DNA of 64,000 nucleotides from Plasticicumulans acidivorans (GTDB lineage: Bacteria; Pseudomonadota; Gammaproteobacteria; Competibacterales; Competibacteraceae): the NCBI RefSeq assembly GCF_003182095.1, contig NZ_QGTJ01000002.1, positions 216,435-280,434 of the forward strand, given 5' to 3'. Below the pieces are notes generated by a model. The model was not told the DNA's origin and ran no database searches. It worked only from the letters and a program-made list of their open reading frames with translations. Numbering within the stretch: the first letter of the stretch is position 1; each line of letters begins with the position of its first letter. Both the position numbers and the translations under genes were made by a program. Shown piece by piece: positions 54,112 to 64,000 of this stretch.

Positions 54112-55254
54112 TCAGGGCGCGCCGACGCGGTCCCTCACGTGCATGTCCCGCGTAGCGCTCATCACCAGCGCGTAGCTGACACGATCGAAGGTCTTGTAGA
54201 CCATCAGTATGCCGGCCTTCTGATCAGGCAGTGTGACGTCATCGCCGCCGCCCGGTGCACGCTCATCCCGAACCACCCGGCCGGCTTGATAACCACCGAG
54301 CACACTACCGACCTCGACCCCGTCACGCTTACCGATGCTGAGTACCACGGAGTGATATTGGCCGATCAGCGAAATACCATCGAACACATCGAGGATGTAG
54401 CCATGTACTCCGGGTGCAACCGGCTTCGGCGTGAAATAAAACACGCTGTCATCGGTATCCCGTGCCGTCGGCAACAGGCGATCCCCTGCCAGCGCCTCAC
54501 GGCGCGTGGACAACAGGCGCAAGGTCGCCGGATCGCCGTCGGCCTCAAGCTCGGCCTCACCGACGTCCAGCCCGTAGAAGCCGAGGGACTCGCCCGTCTC
54601 CGGGTGCCGGTATTCGCCAGCCGGCCGGTAGACGTGCCAGAAACGCGCGGCTGGCGGCTCGATGCCGCGCACGTAAACCACATCACGTGCGCCAAAGGTC
54701 ACACGCGGATCGGGTCCCGCCAGCAGATAAGGCGCTTGCTGCCAATCGTTGCTGTCGAGCACGACGGCCTGGCGCAGAAAGGGGCTGATCAGATCACGCT
54801 GAATTGTCGGGACCGCCTCGTGCAGGGCTTCTTCACGGATCTGCGGCGACAGCTTGATGGTGCCGCCAACCCGCGTACCGCTGCGCGTCGTCGCCACCCG
54901 CAGACGCGGCTGCGAACCTTCGTAATACAGCTCGATCACGTTACCCGGATAGATGCGGTGCGGATTGGCGATCTGCGGATTGACGTGCCAGATCTCGGGC
55001 CAGCGCCAGGGCTGGTCGAGGAAACGCCCGGCGATATCCCACAGCGTATCGCCCGGCACCACCGTGTAGCGCTGCGGGGCGCCGCTGCGCACCTTGAGCG
55101 GCTCGCTGGGGCGGGCACTGGCAGCCGTGGCCAGCAGCGGCGGTGCCGTGCGCTGCGCGCCGTCCGCTGCCGACGAATCCAGCCCCTGCGTGGCACAGGC
55201 ACCGACGGCGCCGGCAAACAGGGCGCTGATTAACATCCTTCCGGGAAGCGTCAT
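54112..55254 (-). CDS. exported LysM-domain protein
   Basis: The start at 55254 gives 380 residues with a signal sequence containing a lipobox-like LFAGAVGAC. One LysM domain follows (RYTVVPGDTLWDIAGRFLDQ PWRWPEIWHVNPQIANPHRI YPGNVIEL). The rest is a beta-rich region of unknown role (GILMVYKTFDRVSYALVMSA). It should bind peptidoglycan, probably from the outer membrane. It is divergent from def, as in other gammaproteobacteria. Confidence 0.88.
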   Translation of the reverse strand: MTLPGRMLISALFAGAVGACATQGLDSSAADGAQRTAPPLLATAASARPSEPLKVRSGAPQRYTVVPGDTLWDIAGRFLDQPWRWPEIWHVNPQIANPHRIYPGNVIELYYEGSQPRLRVATTRSGTRVGGTIKLSPQIREEALHEAVPTIQRDLISPFLRQAVVLDSNDWQQAPYLLAGPDPRVTFGARDVVYVRGIEPPAARFWHVYRPAGEYRHPETGESLGFYGLDVGEAELEADGDPATLRLLSTRREALAGDRLLPTARDTDDSVFYFTPKPVAPGVHGYILDVFDGISLIGQYHSVVLSIGKRDGVEVGSVLGGYQAGRVVRDERAPGGGDDVTLPDQKAGILMVYKTFDRVSYALVMSATRDMHVRDRVGAP

Positions 55255-55416
55255 GCGGCGAAGTCCTTGAATCCGAGCGGGCGGCCGGAGTGTAGCGAAA
55301 CCCTCCGCCGAGGGCACGCGCACCCGGCGGATGCTACCGATGACGGGCGAATCCGTTAGACTGACGGCCACTTGCCGGCGCCCGCAGCGGGCGGATCCGC
55401 CACTGAACGAACACGT

Positions 55417-55929
55417 ATGGCCAAACTCGACATCCTCCACTTCCCCGATCCGCGCCTGCGCAAGCGTGCAACGCCGGTCACGACCTTCGATGCCGCCCTG
55501 CAGGGACTGATCGACGATATGTTCGACACCATGTACGAGGCGCCTGGCATCGGCCTGGCGGCGACGCAGATCAACGTCCAGAAACGCCTCGTCGTCATCG
55601 ACGTTTCTGAAGAAAAAAACGCGCCGCTGGTGCTGATCAACGCCGAGATCCTCGAAAAACGCGGCGAAGAGGAAATGGACGAAGGCTGCCTGTCGGTGCC
55701 CGGCTTCTACGAGACGGTACAGCGCGCCGAGTGGGTGCGGGTGCGCGCGCAGAACCGGCACGGCGAGTTCTTCGAACTGGAAACCGACGGCCTGCTCGCC
55801 GTGTGCATCCAGCACGAGCTCGATCACCTTGAGGGCAAGCTGTTCGTCGACTACCTGTCATCGCTCAAGCGCGACCGCATCCGCAAGAAACTCGAAAAGG
55901 AAGCCCGCCAGCAGGCCGGCTCCCGCTGA
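55417..55929 (+). CDS. def: peptide deformylase
   Basis: The start at 55417 ([20 protein letters not shown]) gives 170 residues. All three motifs are present: [13 protein letters not shown] (GxGLAAxQ), EGCLSVPGF (EGCLS) and [12 protein letters not shown] (HExDH), giving Cys-His-His metal ligands and the catalytic Glu. It removes formyl from new proteins. fmt follows 68 bases later. Confidence 0.97.
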   Translation: MAKLDILHFPDPRLRKRATPVTTFDAALQGLIDDMFDTMYEAPGIGLAATQINVQKRLVVIDVSEEKNAPLVLINAEILEKRGEEEMDEGCLSVPGFYETVQRAEWVRVRAQNRHGEFFELETDGLLAVCIQHELDHLEGKLFVDYLSSLKRDRIRKKLEKEARQQAGSR

Positions 55930-55997
55930 CGCCCCGGTGAATGCAACGGCGCCGACCTGGCGCCGTTGGCGTTTCTCTCCGGGTCACCGAGGCCATC

Positions 55998-56942
55998 ATG
56001 TCCAGCCGCATCATTTTCGCCGGTACGCCGGAATTCGCCGTGCCTTGCCTTGAGGCCCTGCTCGCCTGCGGGCACGCGCTGGCCGCCGTCTACACCCAGC
56101 CCGACCGGCCGGCCGGCCGCGGCCGCGCGCTGGCCGCCAGCCCGGTCAAGCAGTGCGCCGCCGCCGCCGGCGTGCCGGTGTATCAGCCCGTCAGCCTGCG
56201 CAATGCCGCCGCACAGGCCGAACTCGCGGCGCTGCGCCCGGATCTGCTGGTCGTCGTCGCCTACGGCCTGATCCTGCCGCAGGCGGTGCTCGACATCCCG
56301 CCGCGCGGCTGCGTCAACGTCCACGCTTCGCTGCTGCCGCGCTGGCGCGGCGCGGCACCGATCCAGCGCGCACTGCTCGCCGGCGACGCACAGACCGGCG
56401 TCACGCTGATGCGCATGGAAGCCGGACTCGACACCGGACCGATGCTGGCGACCGCGATCACACCGATCGCCGCCGGCATGAGCGGGGGTGAACTGCACGA
56501 TGTGCTGAGCCGCCAGGGTGCAGCGCTGCTCGCCGAACACCTCGACGCCCTGCTCGCCGGCTCGCTGCCCGCCAGCGCGCAGGACGATGCGCTGGCCTGC
56601 TACGCCGCCAAGCTCGACAAGGCCGAAGCCGTGCTCGACTGGACACGCCCGGCAGCCGAGCTGGAACGCCAGGTGCTGGCCTTCAATCCCTGGCCGGTGG
56701 CGCAGACCACGCTGGCCGACGCCACCGTGCTGCGCATCTGGCGCGCGCAGGCGCTGGCGCAGGATACCGACGCGACAGCGGGTCGGGTCATCGCCGAATC
56801 GCGCGCCGGCATCGACGTCGCCTGCGGCCGGGGCTGCCTGCGGCTGACCGAGCTGCAGCTGCCGGGCAAGAAAGTGCTGCCCGCCGCCGATATTCTCAAC
56901 GGCCGCCATTTCGTCGGCCAGACGCTGGGAGCCGGCGCATGA
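55998..56942 (+). CDS. fmt: methionyl-tRNA formyltransferase
   Basis: The start at 55998 ([20 protein letters not shown]) gives 314 residues. [26 protein letters not shown] holds the formyl-THF site (HxSLLPxxRG), and [17 protein letters not shown] follows. The C-terminal domain ([31 protein letters not shown]) binds initiator tRNA. It overlaps rsmB by four bases. Confidence 0.96.
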   Translation: MSSRIIFAGTPEFAVPCLEALLACGHALAAVYTQPDRPAGRGRALAASPVKQCAAAAGVPVYQPVSLRNAAAQAELAALRPDLLVVVAYGLILPQAVLDIPPRGCVNVHASLLPRWRGAAPIQRALLAGDAQTGVTLMRMEAGLDTGPMLATAITPIAAGMSGGELHDVLSRQGAALLAEHLDALLAGSLPASAQDDALACYAAKLDKAEAVLDWTRPAAELERQVLAFNPWPVAQTTLADATVLRIWRAQALAQDTDATAGRVIAESRAGIDVACGRGCLRLTELQLPGKKVLPAADILNGRHFVGQTLGAGA

Positions 56943-58450
56943 AACCACCCCACCAGCCAGGCAGCGACGCCGGCGACGAACCGCTGCGGCGCAACCGCCC
57001 GCGTCCGGCCGCCGCCAAGCCCGAACAAAGCGCACCGCCCGCCGCGAAAAAATCGGCGGCCAAGCGCAATTCCCGCACCGCCGCCCCGCGGCCGCGCAAG
57101 CAGCCCGCTGCCGCGGGCGCCGCACGCCCGGCGCGCGCGAGTGCCCCGCGCCTCGACGTACGCACCGCCGCGGCGCTGACCGTCGCTGCCGTGCTCGACG
57201 GCGGCAGCTCGCTGTCGAGTGAGCTGCCACGCCAGGCCGCCCGCGTCGCGCCGCGCGACCGCCCACTGCTCGCCGAACTGGCCTACGGCACGCTGCGCTT
57301 CTTCCCGGCGCTCGATGCCCGCCTCGCCCGCCTGCTCGACAAGCCGCTGGCCGCCGGCAGCGCGAACGTGCGCGCGCTGCTGCTGCTCGGCCTCTACCAG
57401 CTCGAACACCTGCGCGTGCCCGACTACGCCGCCGTCAGCAGCTGCGTCACGGCCGCCCGCGCACGGCCGGACACCGCCTGGGCCGCGGGCTTGATCAACG
57501 CCGTGCTGCGCAACAGCTGCCGCCGTGCCGCGGAGCTCGATGCGGCCCTCGCCAGCGATCCGGCAGCGCAGCAGGCCCATCCCGCCTGGCTGCTCGAACG
57601 CCTGCAGACCGACTGGCCGCAGGCGTGGCCGGCGATCGTCGCCGCCAACAACAGCCATGCGCCGCTGACGCTGCGCGTCAATCTGACGCGCGGCAGCCGT
57701 AGTGAATACCTGGAGCGGCTGACGGCCGCCGGCATCGCCGCCAGCGCCCATCCGCTGGTCGACAGCGCCGTCGTGCTCGACAACCCCTGCGAGGTCGAAG
57801 CACTGCCGGGGTTTGCCGAAGGTGCGGTCTCGGTGCAGGACGCTGCCGCCCAGCTCGCCGCCGTGCTGCTCGCCGCCGCGCCCGGCGAGCGCGTGCTCGA
57901 TGCCTGCTGCGCGCCGGGCGGCAAGACCGGACACCTGCTGGAGCACACGCCCGGCATCGAACTGCTGGCGATCGATGCCGATGCCGGCCGTCTCGGCCGC
58001 GTGCACGAGAATCTCGCCCGCCTCGGCCAGAGCGCCGAGGTGCGCTGCGCCGATGCCGGCAACCCGCCGGCGTGGTGGGACGGGCAGCCGTTCCAGCGCA
58101 TCCTGCTCGATGCACCCTGTTCGGCGACGGGTGTAATCCGCCGTCATCCCGACATCAAGGCACTGCGCACGGCGGCCGATCTCGACAGTCTGGCGCAGCG
58201 CCAGCTGGCGCTGCTCGATGCGCTGTGGCCGCTGCTCGCGCGCGACGGTATCCTCATCTATGCGACGTGCTCGGTGATGCGCAGCGAAAACGAGGGAACC
58301 CTGAACGCGTTCCTTGCCACACATGCCGATGCCCGCGCCGAACCGATCCGCACCGAGTGGGGGCAGCCCTGCGGCCCGGGTCGTCAGATCCTGCCGGGTG
58401 AAGCCGGCATGGACGGCTTCTTCTACGCCTGCCTGCACAAACTGCCGTGA
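56939..58450 (+). CDS. rsmB: 16S rRNA m5C967 methyltransferase
   Basis: The 503-residue protein has an N-terminal NusB-like domain ([40 protein letters not shown]) and a C-terminal methyltransferase. [18 protein letters not shown] is the SAM motif, [18 protein letters not shown] and [14 protein letters not shown] hold the two catalytic cysteines. The first 70 residues are an unusual Pro/Ala/Lys/Arg-rich extension beyond the normal start region; the overlap with fmt (ATGA) nevertheless favours this start. Confidence 0.95.
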   Translation: MKPPHQPGSDAGDEPLRRNRPRPAAAKPEQSAPPAAKKSAAKRNSRTAAPRPRKQPAAAGAARPARASAPRLDVRTAAALTVAAVLDGGSSLSSELPRQAARVAPRDRPLLAELAYGTLRFFPALDARLARLLDKPLAAGSANVRALLLLGLYQLEHLRVPDYAAVSSCVTAARARPDTAWAAGLINAVLRNSCRRAAELDAALASDPAAQQAHPAWLLERLQTDWPQAWPAIVAANNSHAPLTLRVNLTRGSRSEYLERLTAAGIAASAHPLVDSAVVLDNPCEVEALPGFAEGAVSVQDAAAQLAAVLLAAAPGERVLDACCAPGGKTGHLLEHTPGIELLAIDADAGRLGRVHENLARLGQSAEVRCADAGNPPAWWDGQPFQRILLDAPCSATGVIRRHPDIKALRTAADLDSLAQRQLALLDALWPLLARDGILIYATCSVMRSENEGTLNAFLATHADARAEPIRTEWGQPCGPGRQILPGEAGMDGFFYACLHKLP

Positions 58451-59019
58451 ACCAAACCGCCGGCCACACCGCTCTGCTCCGCACGCTGCTCGGTGTGCTG
58501 CTGGCGGTCGTGCTCGGCGTGCCGGCGGCCTGGGCCGACGGCTTCAAGGTGGTGCGGGCACACACGACGACGACGGATTCGGTAATCCGCCTCGACGCCC
58601 GTCTCGAATTCGACTTCACACCGCCGCCGCTGGAGGCGCTGCGCAACGGCGTGCCGCTGACCATCGAGGTGCAGATCGAGGTGCTGCGCGCACGCGAATG
58701 GGCCTGGGACGAAACCGTCGCCAGCGTGCTGCAGCGCTACCGCCTGGAGTATCACGCGCTGGCCCGCCAGTTCGTGGTGTTCAACCTCAACAGCGGCGAG
58801 CTGCGCAGCTTCCCGACGCGCAACGGCGCCATCGAGTTCATGGGCCGCATTCAGGACTTCCCGCTGCTCGACCGCGCCCTGCTGGTCAAGGGCGGCAGTT
58901 ACTACGGCCGCCTGCGCACCACGCTCGACATCGAATCGCTGCCGCCGCCGCTGCGGCCGCTGGCCTATCTGTCGAGTGACTGGCGGCTGTCTTCGCCCTG
59001 GTACGCGTGGTCGCTATGA
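58447..59019 (+). CDS. exported DUF4390 protein
   Basis: The GTG at 58447 overlaps the rsmB stop and gives 190 residues. A signal peptide (LLRTLLGVLLAVVLGVPAAW A) leads to a beta-rich domain (RLDARLEFDFTPPPLEALRN GVPLTIEVQIEVLR; YRLEYHALARQFVVFNLNSG) typical of DUF4390 proteins, which are found next to ntrY in many beta- and gammaproteobacteria. The role is unknown; periplasmic location suggests a link to the sensor encoded next. Confidence 0.86.
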   Translation: MNQTAGHTALLRTLLGVLLAVVLGVPAAWADGFKVVRAHTTTTDSVIRLDARLEFDFTPPPLEALRNGVPLTIEVQIEVLRAREWAWDETVASVLQRYRLEYHALARQFVVFNLNSGELRSFPTRNGAIEFMGRIQDFPLLDRALLVKGGSYYGRLRTTLDIESLPPPLRPLAYLSSDWRLSSPWYAWSL

Positions 59020-61223
59020 AACACCTGTCGGCCGGTCGCGGCTTCCTGCTCAATCTCGGCGTGCTGGTCACGCTGCTGTTCGCGCTCGGCCTGATGAGCG
59101 AGGCGACCGGCAACTCGACGCGCTTCGGCGAGCTCTATTCCTGGCTGCTGGTCGGCAGCGTGATCGGCTTCGTGCTGCTCGCCGTGCTGATCGGCGGCAA
59201 CCTGCTGCGCCTGGCACGCCAGGTGCGCGCCGATGAACCGGGCTCGCGGCTGACGCTGCGCATGTTCCTGCTGTTCGCGGCGATCTCGGTGGTGCCGGTC
59301 TCGGTCGTTTATTACTTCTCGGTGCAGTTCATCGCCCGCTCGATCGATTCCTGGTTCGACGTGCGCGTCGAAAAAGCCCTGGAAGACGCGCTGGAGCTGT
59401 CGCGCACGGCGCTCGACCTGCGCATGCGCGAGGTGCTCAAGCAGACCACCCGCATCGCCGCCCAGCTCGGCGAAAACAGCGACCGGCTGACGACGCTGAC
59501 GCTCGCCGAACTGCGCGGCGAGAGTGATGCGCAGGAGCTGGCGGTGCTCAAGCTCGACGGCAGCGTGGTGATGGTGGCCGGCAACGACACCGTCAGCCTG
59601 GTACCGGAACGGCCGCCGGACGTGGTGCTGGCGCAGGTGCGCCAGGGCAGCGACTACGTCTCGCTCGATCCGACCTCGGAACTCGGCTTCCAGCTGCGCA
59701 CCGTGGTGCGCATCCCGGCGCGCTTCACGCTCGGCGACGAGTGGCTGCTGCAGGGGTTGTTCCCGGTCGCCGACCGTTTCAACACGCTCGGCCATTCAGT
59801 GCAGACGGCGTTCGATTCCTACCGCGAGCTGGTCTTCCTGCGCGCGCCGCTGAAGACCACCTTCATCCTGACGCTGTCGCTGGTGCTGCTGCTCGGCATC
59901 CTCAGTGCGCTGTCGACGGCGGTGTACTTCGCCCGCAAGCTGGTGCAGCCGGTGCGCGATCTGGCCGAAGGCACCCGCGCGGTCGCCGCCGGCCAGTACG
60001 ACAAGCAGCTCGCCCCCGGCGCCAACGACGAGCTGGGCTTTCTGGTGCAGTCGTTCAACGAGATGACGCGCAGCCTCGCCACGGCGCGCGACTCCGCGCT
60101 GCAGAGCCGGCAGATGGTCGAGGGCCAGCGCGCCTACCTCGAAACCGTGCTCGCCCGGCTGTCTTCGGGTGTGCTGACACTCGACCACGACGGCCAGCCG
60201 CGCACCTTCAACGCCGCGACCATGCAGATCCTGGTGATGGACCCGACCGATCCGCTGCCGGACGATCCGGACGCGCCGATCCATCACCTGCTCGACGCCA
60301 TCGCCCCGCACCTGGCCGCCGACACCACCGACTGGCGCCAGGAAGTCGCGCTGTTCATGCCCGGCGGGCGGCGCGTGCTGATGTGCCGCGGCTCGCGGCT
60401 GCCGGATGCCGTCGGCCTCAAGGGCGGCCACGTGCTGGTGTTCGACGACATCACCACGCTGGTGCAGGCCGAGCGCGATGCCGCCTGGGCCGAGGTCGCA
60501 CGCCGCCTGGCCCACGAGATCAAGAATCCGCTGACACCGATCCAGCTCGCCGCCGAGCGCATCCGCCACAAATACCTCGGCAAAATGAACGAGGAGGACG
60601 GCCGCGTGCTCGACCGCGGCACGCACACCATCGTCCAGCAGGTCGCGGCGATGAAGGAAATGGTCGATGCCTTCAACGAATACGCCCGCGCCCCGCAGCT
60701 GCGCCTGGTGCACCTGAACCTCAATGAATTCATCACCGAAGTGCTCTACCTGTACCGCGAGTACCCGGCCGGCGTGGAAATCGTGCTCGATCTCGACGCG
60801 GCCAATCCCGTCATCGAGGCCGACAAGGGCCGTCTGCGCCAGCTGCTGCACAACGTCACCAAGAACGCCATCGAGGCCATCCGCGACGGCCACGGCTCAC
60901 AGCTGGCGATCAGCACCCGGGTGCTCGCCGAGGGCATCGAACTGGTGTTCCAGGACAATGGGCCGGGCTTCCCGGAAGGCTCGCTCGGCAATGTCTTCGA
61001 GCCCTACGTCACTACCAAACCCAAGGGGACCGGGCTAGGATTGGCGATCGTCAAAAAAATCGTTGAAGAGCACGGCGGCCTGATCCGCGCGGAAAACGCC
61101 CCTGAAGGCGGTGCCCGCATCGCGATCCGCTTCCCCGCCAGCCATACGGCCGCTGCTCCGGCGCCCGCCTCCGCGGCCGCCGCATCCACACTGCCACTGA
61201 CGCGAGCCGAGGAGGCCGGATGA
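59016..61223 (+). CDS. ntrY: sensor histidine kinase NtrY-like
   Basis: The ATG at 59016 overlaps the DUF4390 stop and gives 735 residues. Helices FLLNLGVLVTLLFALGLM, WLLVGSVIGFVLLAVLIGG, MFLLFAAISVVPVSVVYYFS and ILTLSLVLLLGILSALSTAV frame a large extracytoplasmic region. A HAMP domain, a PAS-like part, the histidine box ARRLAHEIKNPLTPIQLAAE and the ATPase motifs (FQDNGPGFPEG, GTGLGLAIVKKIVEEHGG) follow. It pairs with the NtrX encoded next by an ATGA overlap. Confidence 0.94.
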   Translation: MKHLSAGRGFLLNLGVLVTLLFALGLMSEATGNSTRFGELYSWLLVGSVIGFVLLAVLIGGNLLRLARQVRADEPGSRLTLRMFLLFAAISVVPVSVVYYFSVQFIARSIDSWFDVRVEKALEDALELSRTALDLRMREVLKQTTRIAAQLGENSDRLTTLTLAELRGESDAQELAVLKLDGSVVMVAGNDTVSLVPERPPDVVLAQVRQGSDYVSLDPTSELGFQLRTVVRIPARFTLGDEWLLQGLFPVADRFNTLGHSVQTAFDSYRELVFLRAPLKTTFILTLSLVLLLGILSALSTAVYFARKLVQPVRDLAEGTRAVAAGQYDKQLAPGANDELGFLVQSFNEMTRSLATARDSALQSRQMVEGQRAYLETVLARLSSGVLTLDHDGQPRTFNAATMQILVMDPTDPLPDDPDAPIHHLLDAIAPHLAADTTDWRQEVALFMPGGRRVLMCRGSRLPDAVGLKGGHVLVFDDITTLVQAERDAAWAEVARRLAHEIKNPLTPIQLAAERIRHKYLGKMNEEDGRVLDRGTHTIVQQVAAMKEMVDAFNEYARAPQLRLVHLNLNEFITEVLYLYREYPAGVEIVLDLDAANPVIEADKGRLRQLLHNVTKNAIEAIRDGHGSQLAISTRVLAEGIELVFQDNGPGFPEGSLGNVFEPYVTTKPKGTGLGLAIVKKIVEEHGGLIRAENAPEGGARIAIRFPASHTAAAPAPASAAAASTLPLTRAEEAG

Positions 61224-62593
61224 GCGCAGCCCATATCCTCGTCGTCGATGACGAGCCCGATATCCGGGATCTGGTCAAGGAAATACTCGAAGACGAGGGC
61301 TACGAAGTCAGCACCGCCGAAAACGGTGCCACCGCCCGCGAGGCGCGCCGCGCGCGCCGCCCGGATCTGGTCCTGCTCGACATCTGGATGCCGGATATCG
61401 ACGGCATCAGCCTGCTCAAGGAGTGGGCCGAGGGCGACGGCCTGCCGTGCCCGGTGATCATGATGTCGGGCCACGGCACCGTCGAAACCGCGGTCGAGGC
61501 CACCCGCCTCGGTGCCTATGACTTCATCGAAAAACCGCTGTCGATGGCCAAGCTGCTGCTGACTGTCGAACGGGCGCTGGAAGCCGACAAGCTGCGCCGC
61601 GAGAACATCGGCCTGCGCCGCCAGGCGCGCCCGGTGGCCGAGCCGGTCGGCCGCAGCGACACGGTGCAGAAGCTCAAGGCACAGGCGCAGCGCATCGCGC
61701 TGCACGAAGCCCCGGTGCTGATCACCGGCGAGCCCGGTACCGGCAAGGAGATCTACGCCCGCTTCATCCATGCCAGCAGCCCGCGCAAGGCCGGGCCGTT
61801 CATCGACGTCGGCGTCGGTTCGATCGCGCGCGAGAACTCGGCGCTGGAACTGTTCGGCTCCGAAGCCGGCGACAAGGTCCATTACGGCCGCCTCGAACAG
61901 GCCAGCGGCGGCACGCTGTTCCTCGACGAACTCGCCGACATGGCGCCGGAAACCCAGGCCAAGCTCGCCGGCGCGCTGGAAAACGGCTCGTTCCTGCGCA
62001 TCGGTGGCAAGGAGCCGGTGCAGGTCAACGTGCGCGTGATCGCCGCCTCGCACCGCGATCTCGAAACCGAAGTCCACGCCGGGCGCCTGCGCGAGGACCT
62101 CTACTACCACCTCAACGTGCTGCCGATGCGCCTGCCGCCCTTGCGCGAGCACTGCGAGGACGTGCCCGAGCTGCTGACCTACTACGTCAACTTCTTCGTC
62201 GATCAGGAAGGGCTGCCGTACCGCAACTTCACGATGGCGGCACGCAACCGTCTGCGCAATTACGGCTGGCCGGGCAACATCCGCGAGCTGAAGAACCTGG
62301 TGCAGCGCCTGCTGATCCTCGGCGGCGAGGAAGAAATCACGCTGGAAGAAGTCGAGGCGGCGATTTCGCACGTGCAGCCAAACCGCGCCCGCGACATCGG
62401 CCACATCCCGCTCGACCTGCCGCTGCGCGAGGCGCGCGAGCAGTTCGAGCGCAACTATCTGCTGCAGCAGTTCAAGGAATGCGACGGCAACGTCGCGCGC
62501 CTGGCTGAAAAGGTGGGCATGGAGCGCACCAACCTGTACCGCAAGCTGCGTGCGCTCGGCATCGATCCCAAGCGCGCGCCCGAGGACGAGTGA
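61220..62593 (+). CDS. ntrX: NtrX-like response regulator without GAFTGA loop
   Basis: The 457-residue protein has a receiver domain (ILVVDDEPDIRDLVKEIL; phospho-acceptor Asp in LVLLDIWMPDIDG; Lys in DFIEKPLSM), an AAA+ domain and a Fis-type helix-turn-helix (VARLAEKVGMERTNLYRKLR ALG). Walker A is ITGEPGTGKEIYARF and Walker B GGTLFLDELADM. Where sigma-54 activators have GAFTGA, this protein reads ELFGSEAGDKVHYGRLEQA, so the sigma-54 contact loop is missing. It is likely a DNA-binding regulator that does not activate sigma-54 in the usual way. Confidence 0.94.
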   Translation: MSAAHILVVDDEPDIRDLVKEILEDEGYEVSTAENGATAREARRARRPDLVLLDIWMPDIDGISLLKEWAEGDGLPCPVIMMSGHGTVETAVEATRLGAYDFIEKPLSMAKLLLTVERALEADKLRRENIGLRRQARPVAEPVGRSDTVQKLKAQAQRIALHEAPVLITGEPGTGKEIYARFIHASSPRKAGPFIDVGVGSIARENSALELFGSEAGDKVHYGRLEQASGGTLFLDELADMAPETQAKLAGALENGSFLRIGGKEPVQVNVRVIAASHRDLETEVHAGRLREDLYYHLNVLPMRLPPLREHCEDVPELLTYYVNFFVDQEGLPYRNFTMAARNRLRNYGWPGNIRELKNLVQRLLILGGEEEITLEEVEAAISHVQPNRARDIGHIPLDLPLREAREQFERNYLLQQFKECDGNVARLAEKVGMERTNLYRKLRALGIDPKRAPEDE

Positions 62594-62604
62594 GCGGCTG
62601 ACGC

Positions 62605-63981
62605 ATGAAGATCCTGATTCTCGGCGCCGGCCAGGTCGGCACCTCGGTCGCCTACAACCTGGCCTCCGAGAACAATGACATCACTGTCGTCGACACCCGT
62701 GCCGACGTGCTCGCCGATCTGCAGGACCGCATCGACATCCGCACCGTCTGCGGCGCGGCCTCGCACCCCGAGGTGCTGGCCGCCGCCGGCGCCGCCGACA
62801 CCGACATGCTGATCGCGCTGACCAACAGCGACGAGGTCAACATGATCGCCTGCCAGGTCGCCGACAGCCTGTTCCGCACGCCGACCAAGATCGCCCGCGT
62901 GCGCACCGCCGAATACACCCAGTACCCGGCGCTGTTCGGTGAAAAAGGCCTGCCGATCGACGTGCTGATCGCCCCCGAGCAGCTGGTCACCGAGCACATC
63001 CAGCGCATCATCGAGAATCCCGGCGCGCTGCAGGTGCTCGACTTTGCCGACGGCCTGGTGCGCCTGGTCGGCGTGCGCGCTTATTACGGCGGCACGCTGG
63101 TCGGCAAGGAACTGCGCTCGCTGCCGGCGCACATGCCGGGCATCCACACCCGCGTCGCGGCGATCTTCCGTCACGGCGAGTCGATCCCGCCGGACGGCGA
63201 TGCCGTCATCGAGGCTGACGACGAAGTCTTCTTCATCGCCGCGAAGAAAAACATCCGCGCGGTGATGGCCGAGCTGCGCAAGCTCGACAAGCCGATCAAG
63301 CGCATCATCCTCGCCGGCGGCGGCAACATCGGCCGGCGGCTGGCGAAGGCGCTGGAAGAGCGCTTCCAGGTCAAGATCATCGAACGCAACATCGAGGTCT
63401 CGCGGCGCATCGCCGAGCAGCTCGACCGCACCATCGTGCTCGCCGGCGACGCCGCCGACGAAGAACTGCTGCTCGAAGAAAACATCGAGCACACTGACGT
63501 CTTCTGCGCGGTGACCAACGACGACGAAGCCAACATCCTGTCCTCGATGCTGGCCAAGCGCCTCGGCGCGCGCAAAGTCATGGCGCTGATCAACCGCCCG
63601 GCCTACGTCGACCTGGTCGAGGGCAGCGGCCAGATCGACGTCGCCATCTCGCCGCAGCAGGCGACCATCGGCACGCTGCTGACGCACATCCGCCGCGGCG
63701 ACGTGGTGCGCGTGCACAGCCTGCGCCGCGGCGCCGCCGAGGCCATCGAAGCCGTCGCCCACGGCGATCGCGCCACTTCGAAGGTCGTCGGCCGTCGCCT
63801 CGAAGAAATCAAGCTGCCGGCCGGCACCACGATCGGCGCCGTCGTGCGCCACGGCGAGGTCGTCATCTGCCATCACGACACGATGATCGAGGCCGACGAC
63901 CACGTGATCCTGTTCCTCACCGACAAAAAGCGCATCAATGACGTCGAGCGCCTGTTCCAGGTCGCCGTGACCTTCCTCTGA
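62605..63981 (+). CDS. trkA: Trk potassium uptake protein TrkA
   Basis: The 458-residue protein has two Rossmann (RCK-N) halves, each opening with a glycine motif ([36 protein letters not shown]), and two RCK-C domains ([40 protein letters not shown]). It is the NAD-binding gating subunit of the Trk potassium transporter. It starts 11 bases after ntrX. TrkH is expected downstream or elsewhere. Confidence 0.96.
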   Translation: MKILILGAGQVGTSVAYNLASENNDITVVDTRADVLADLQDRIDIRTVCGAASHPEVLAAAGAADTDMLIALTNSDEVNMIACQVADSLFRTPTKIARVRTAEYTQYPALFGEKGLPIDVLIAPEQLVTEHIQRIIENPGALQVLDFADGLVRLVGVRAYYGGTLVGKELRSLPAHMPGIHTRVAAIFRHGESIPPDGDAVIEADDEVFFIAAKKNIRAVMAELRKLDKPIKRIILAGGGNIGRRLAKALEERFQVKIIERNIEVSRRIAEQLDRTIVLAGDAADEELLLEENIEHTDVFCAVTNDDEANILSSMLAKRLGARKVMALINRPAYVDLVEGSGQIDVAISPQQATIGTLLTHIRRGDVVRVHSLRRGAAEAIEAVAHGDRATSKVVGRRLEEIKLPAGTTIGAVVRHGEVVICHHDTMIEADDHVILFLTDKKRINDVERLFQVAVTFL

Positions 63982-63988
63982 GACGCCG

Positions 63989-64000
63989 ATGAGCGCCGCC
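63989..64000 (+). CDS. possible start of a further gene
   Basis: An ATG at 63989 (MSAA) follows the trkA stop by 7 bases and could begin the next gene of the operon, for example a TrkH-type channel. Only four codons are in the window, so nothing more can be said. Confidence 0.25.

Overview
The window reads as chromosomal DNA of a GC-rich gammaproteobacterium. The strongest signs are the block ubiquinone hydroxylase - ubiH - pepP - ygfB // zapA - 6S RNA - ygfA, and the housekeeping runs hemF - tsaC - topA - smg - dprA - lysM protein / def - fmt - rsmB - DUF4390 - ntrY - ntrX - trkA. The pigment genes resemble those of Xanthomonas and relatives, so a Xanthomonadales or Nevskiales-like organism is plausible, but no rRNA or other marker fixes the genus.

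Layout. 1-1289: end of a BtuB-type receptor, a PduO-type cobalamin adenosyltransferase and a small coupled gene. 1290-4330: a less GC-rich accessory patch with a degenerate minus-strand reading frame, a two-gene minus-strand unit (a 500-residue protein of unknown function with a nuclease-like motif, and a small membrane/coiled-coil protein) and a fossil IS5-family transposase. 4335-16085: core genes (VanZ-like, thioesterase, Rieske, DUF4139, ubiquinone hydroxylases, pepP, ygfB, zapA, ssrS, ygfA, EVE, ilvA, rpiA).

16264-28086 and 31692-36391: two convergent blocks that together make a nearly complete xanthomonadin-type aryl polyene pathway. The plus-strand block supplies an acyl carrier protein, aryl-ACP ligase, two hotdog dehydratases, ketosynthase, chain-length factor, ketoreductase, acyltransferase, LolA-like carrier, MMPL exporter, alpha/beta hydrolase, polysaccharide-deacetylase-like protein and methyltransferase. 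The minus-strand block supplies a chorismatase (hydroxybenzoate starter), a flavin-dependent halogenase with an intact WxWxIP motif, a MipA/OmpV porin-like protein, a PlsC-like acyltransferase and a GT2 glycosyltransferase. Between them lie an antiporter, two GNAT acetyltransferases and a methyltransferase with no obvious pathway role. A lipoprotein, a nitroreductase and a tandem molbindin follow.

About 38.6-44.9 kb is an AT-rich island, clearly foreign in composition. It holds an Era/YfjP-like GTPase, a NERD-domain nuclease-like protein, a GRDP-like protein, a thrice-frameshifted IS481-type transposase, two small reading frames interrupted by in-frame stops, and a lone PEP-CTERM protein. The GTPase + NERD pair is the best candidate for an undescribed (possibly defensive) system. 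From 45 kb to the end the window returns to core genes: a YqhD-like alcohol dehydrogenase divergent from an AraC regulator, a MarR regulator, then haem, tRNA modification, topoisomerase, translation start and NtrYX/TrkA genes. The NtrX protein lacks the GAFTGA sigma-54 contact loop.
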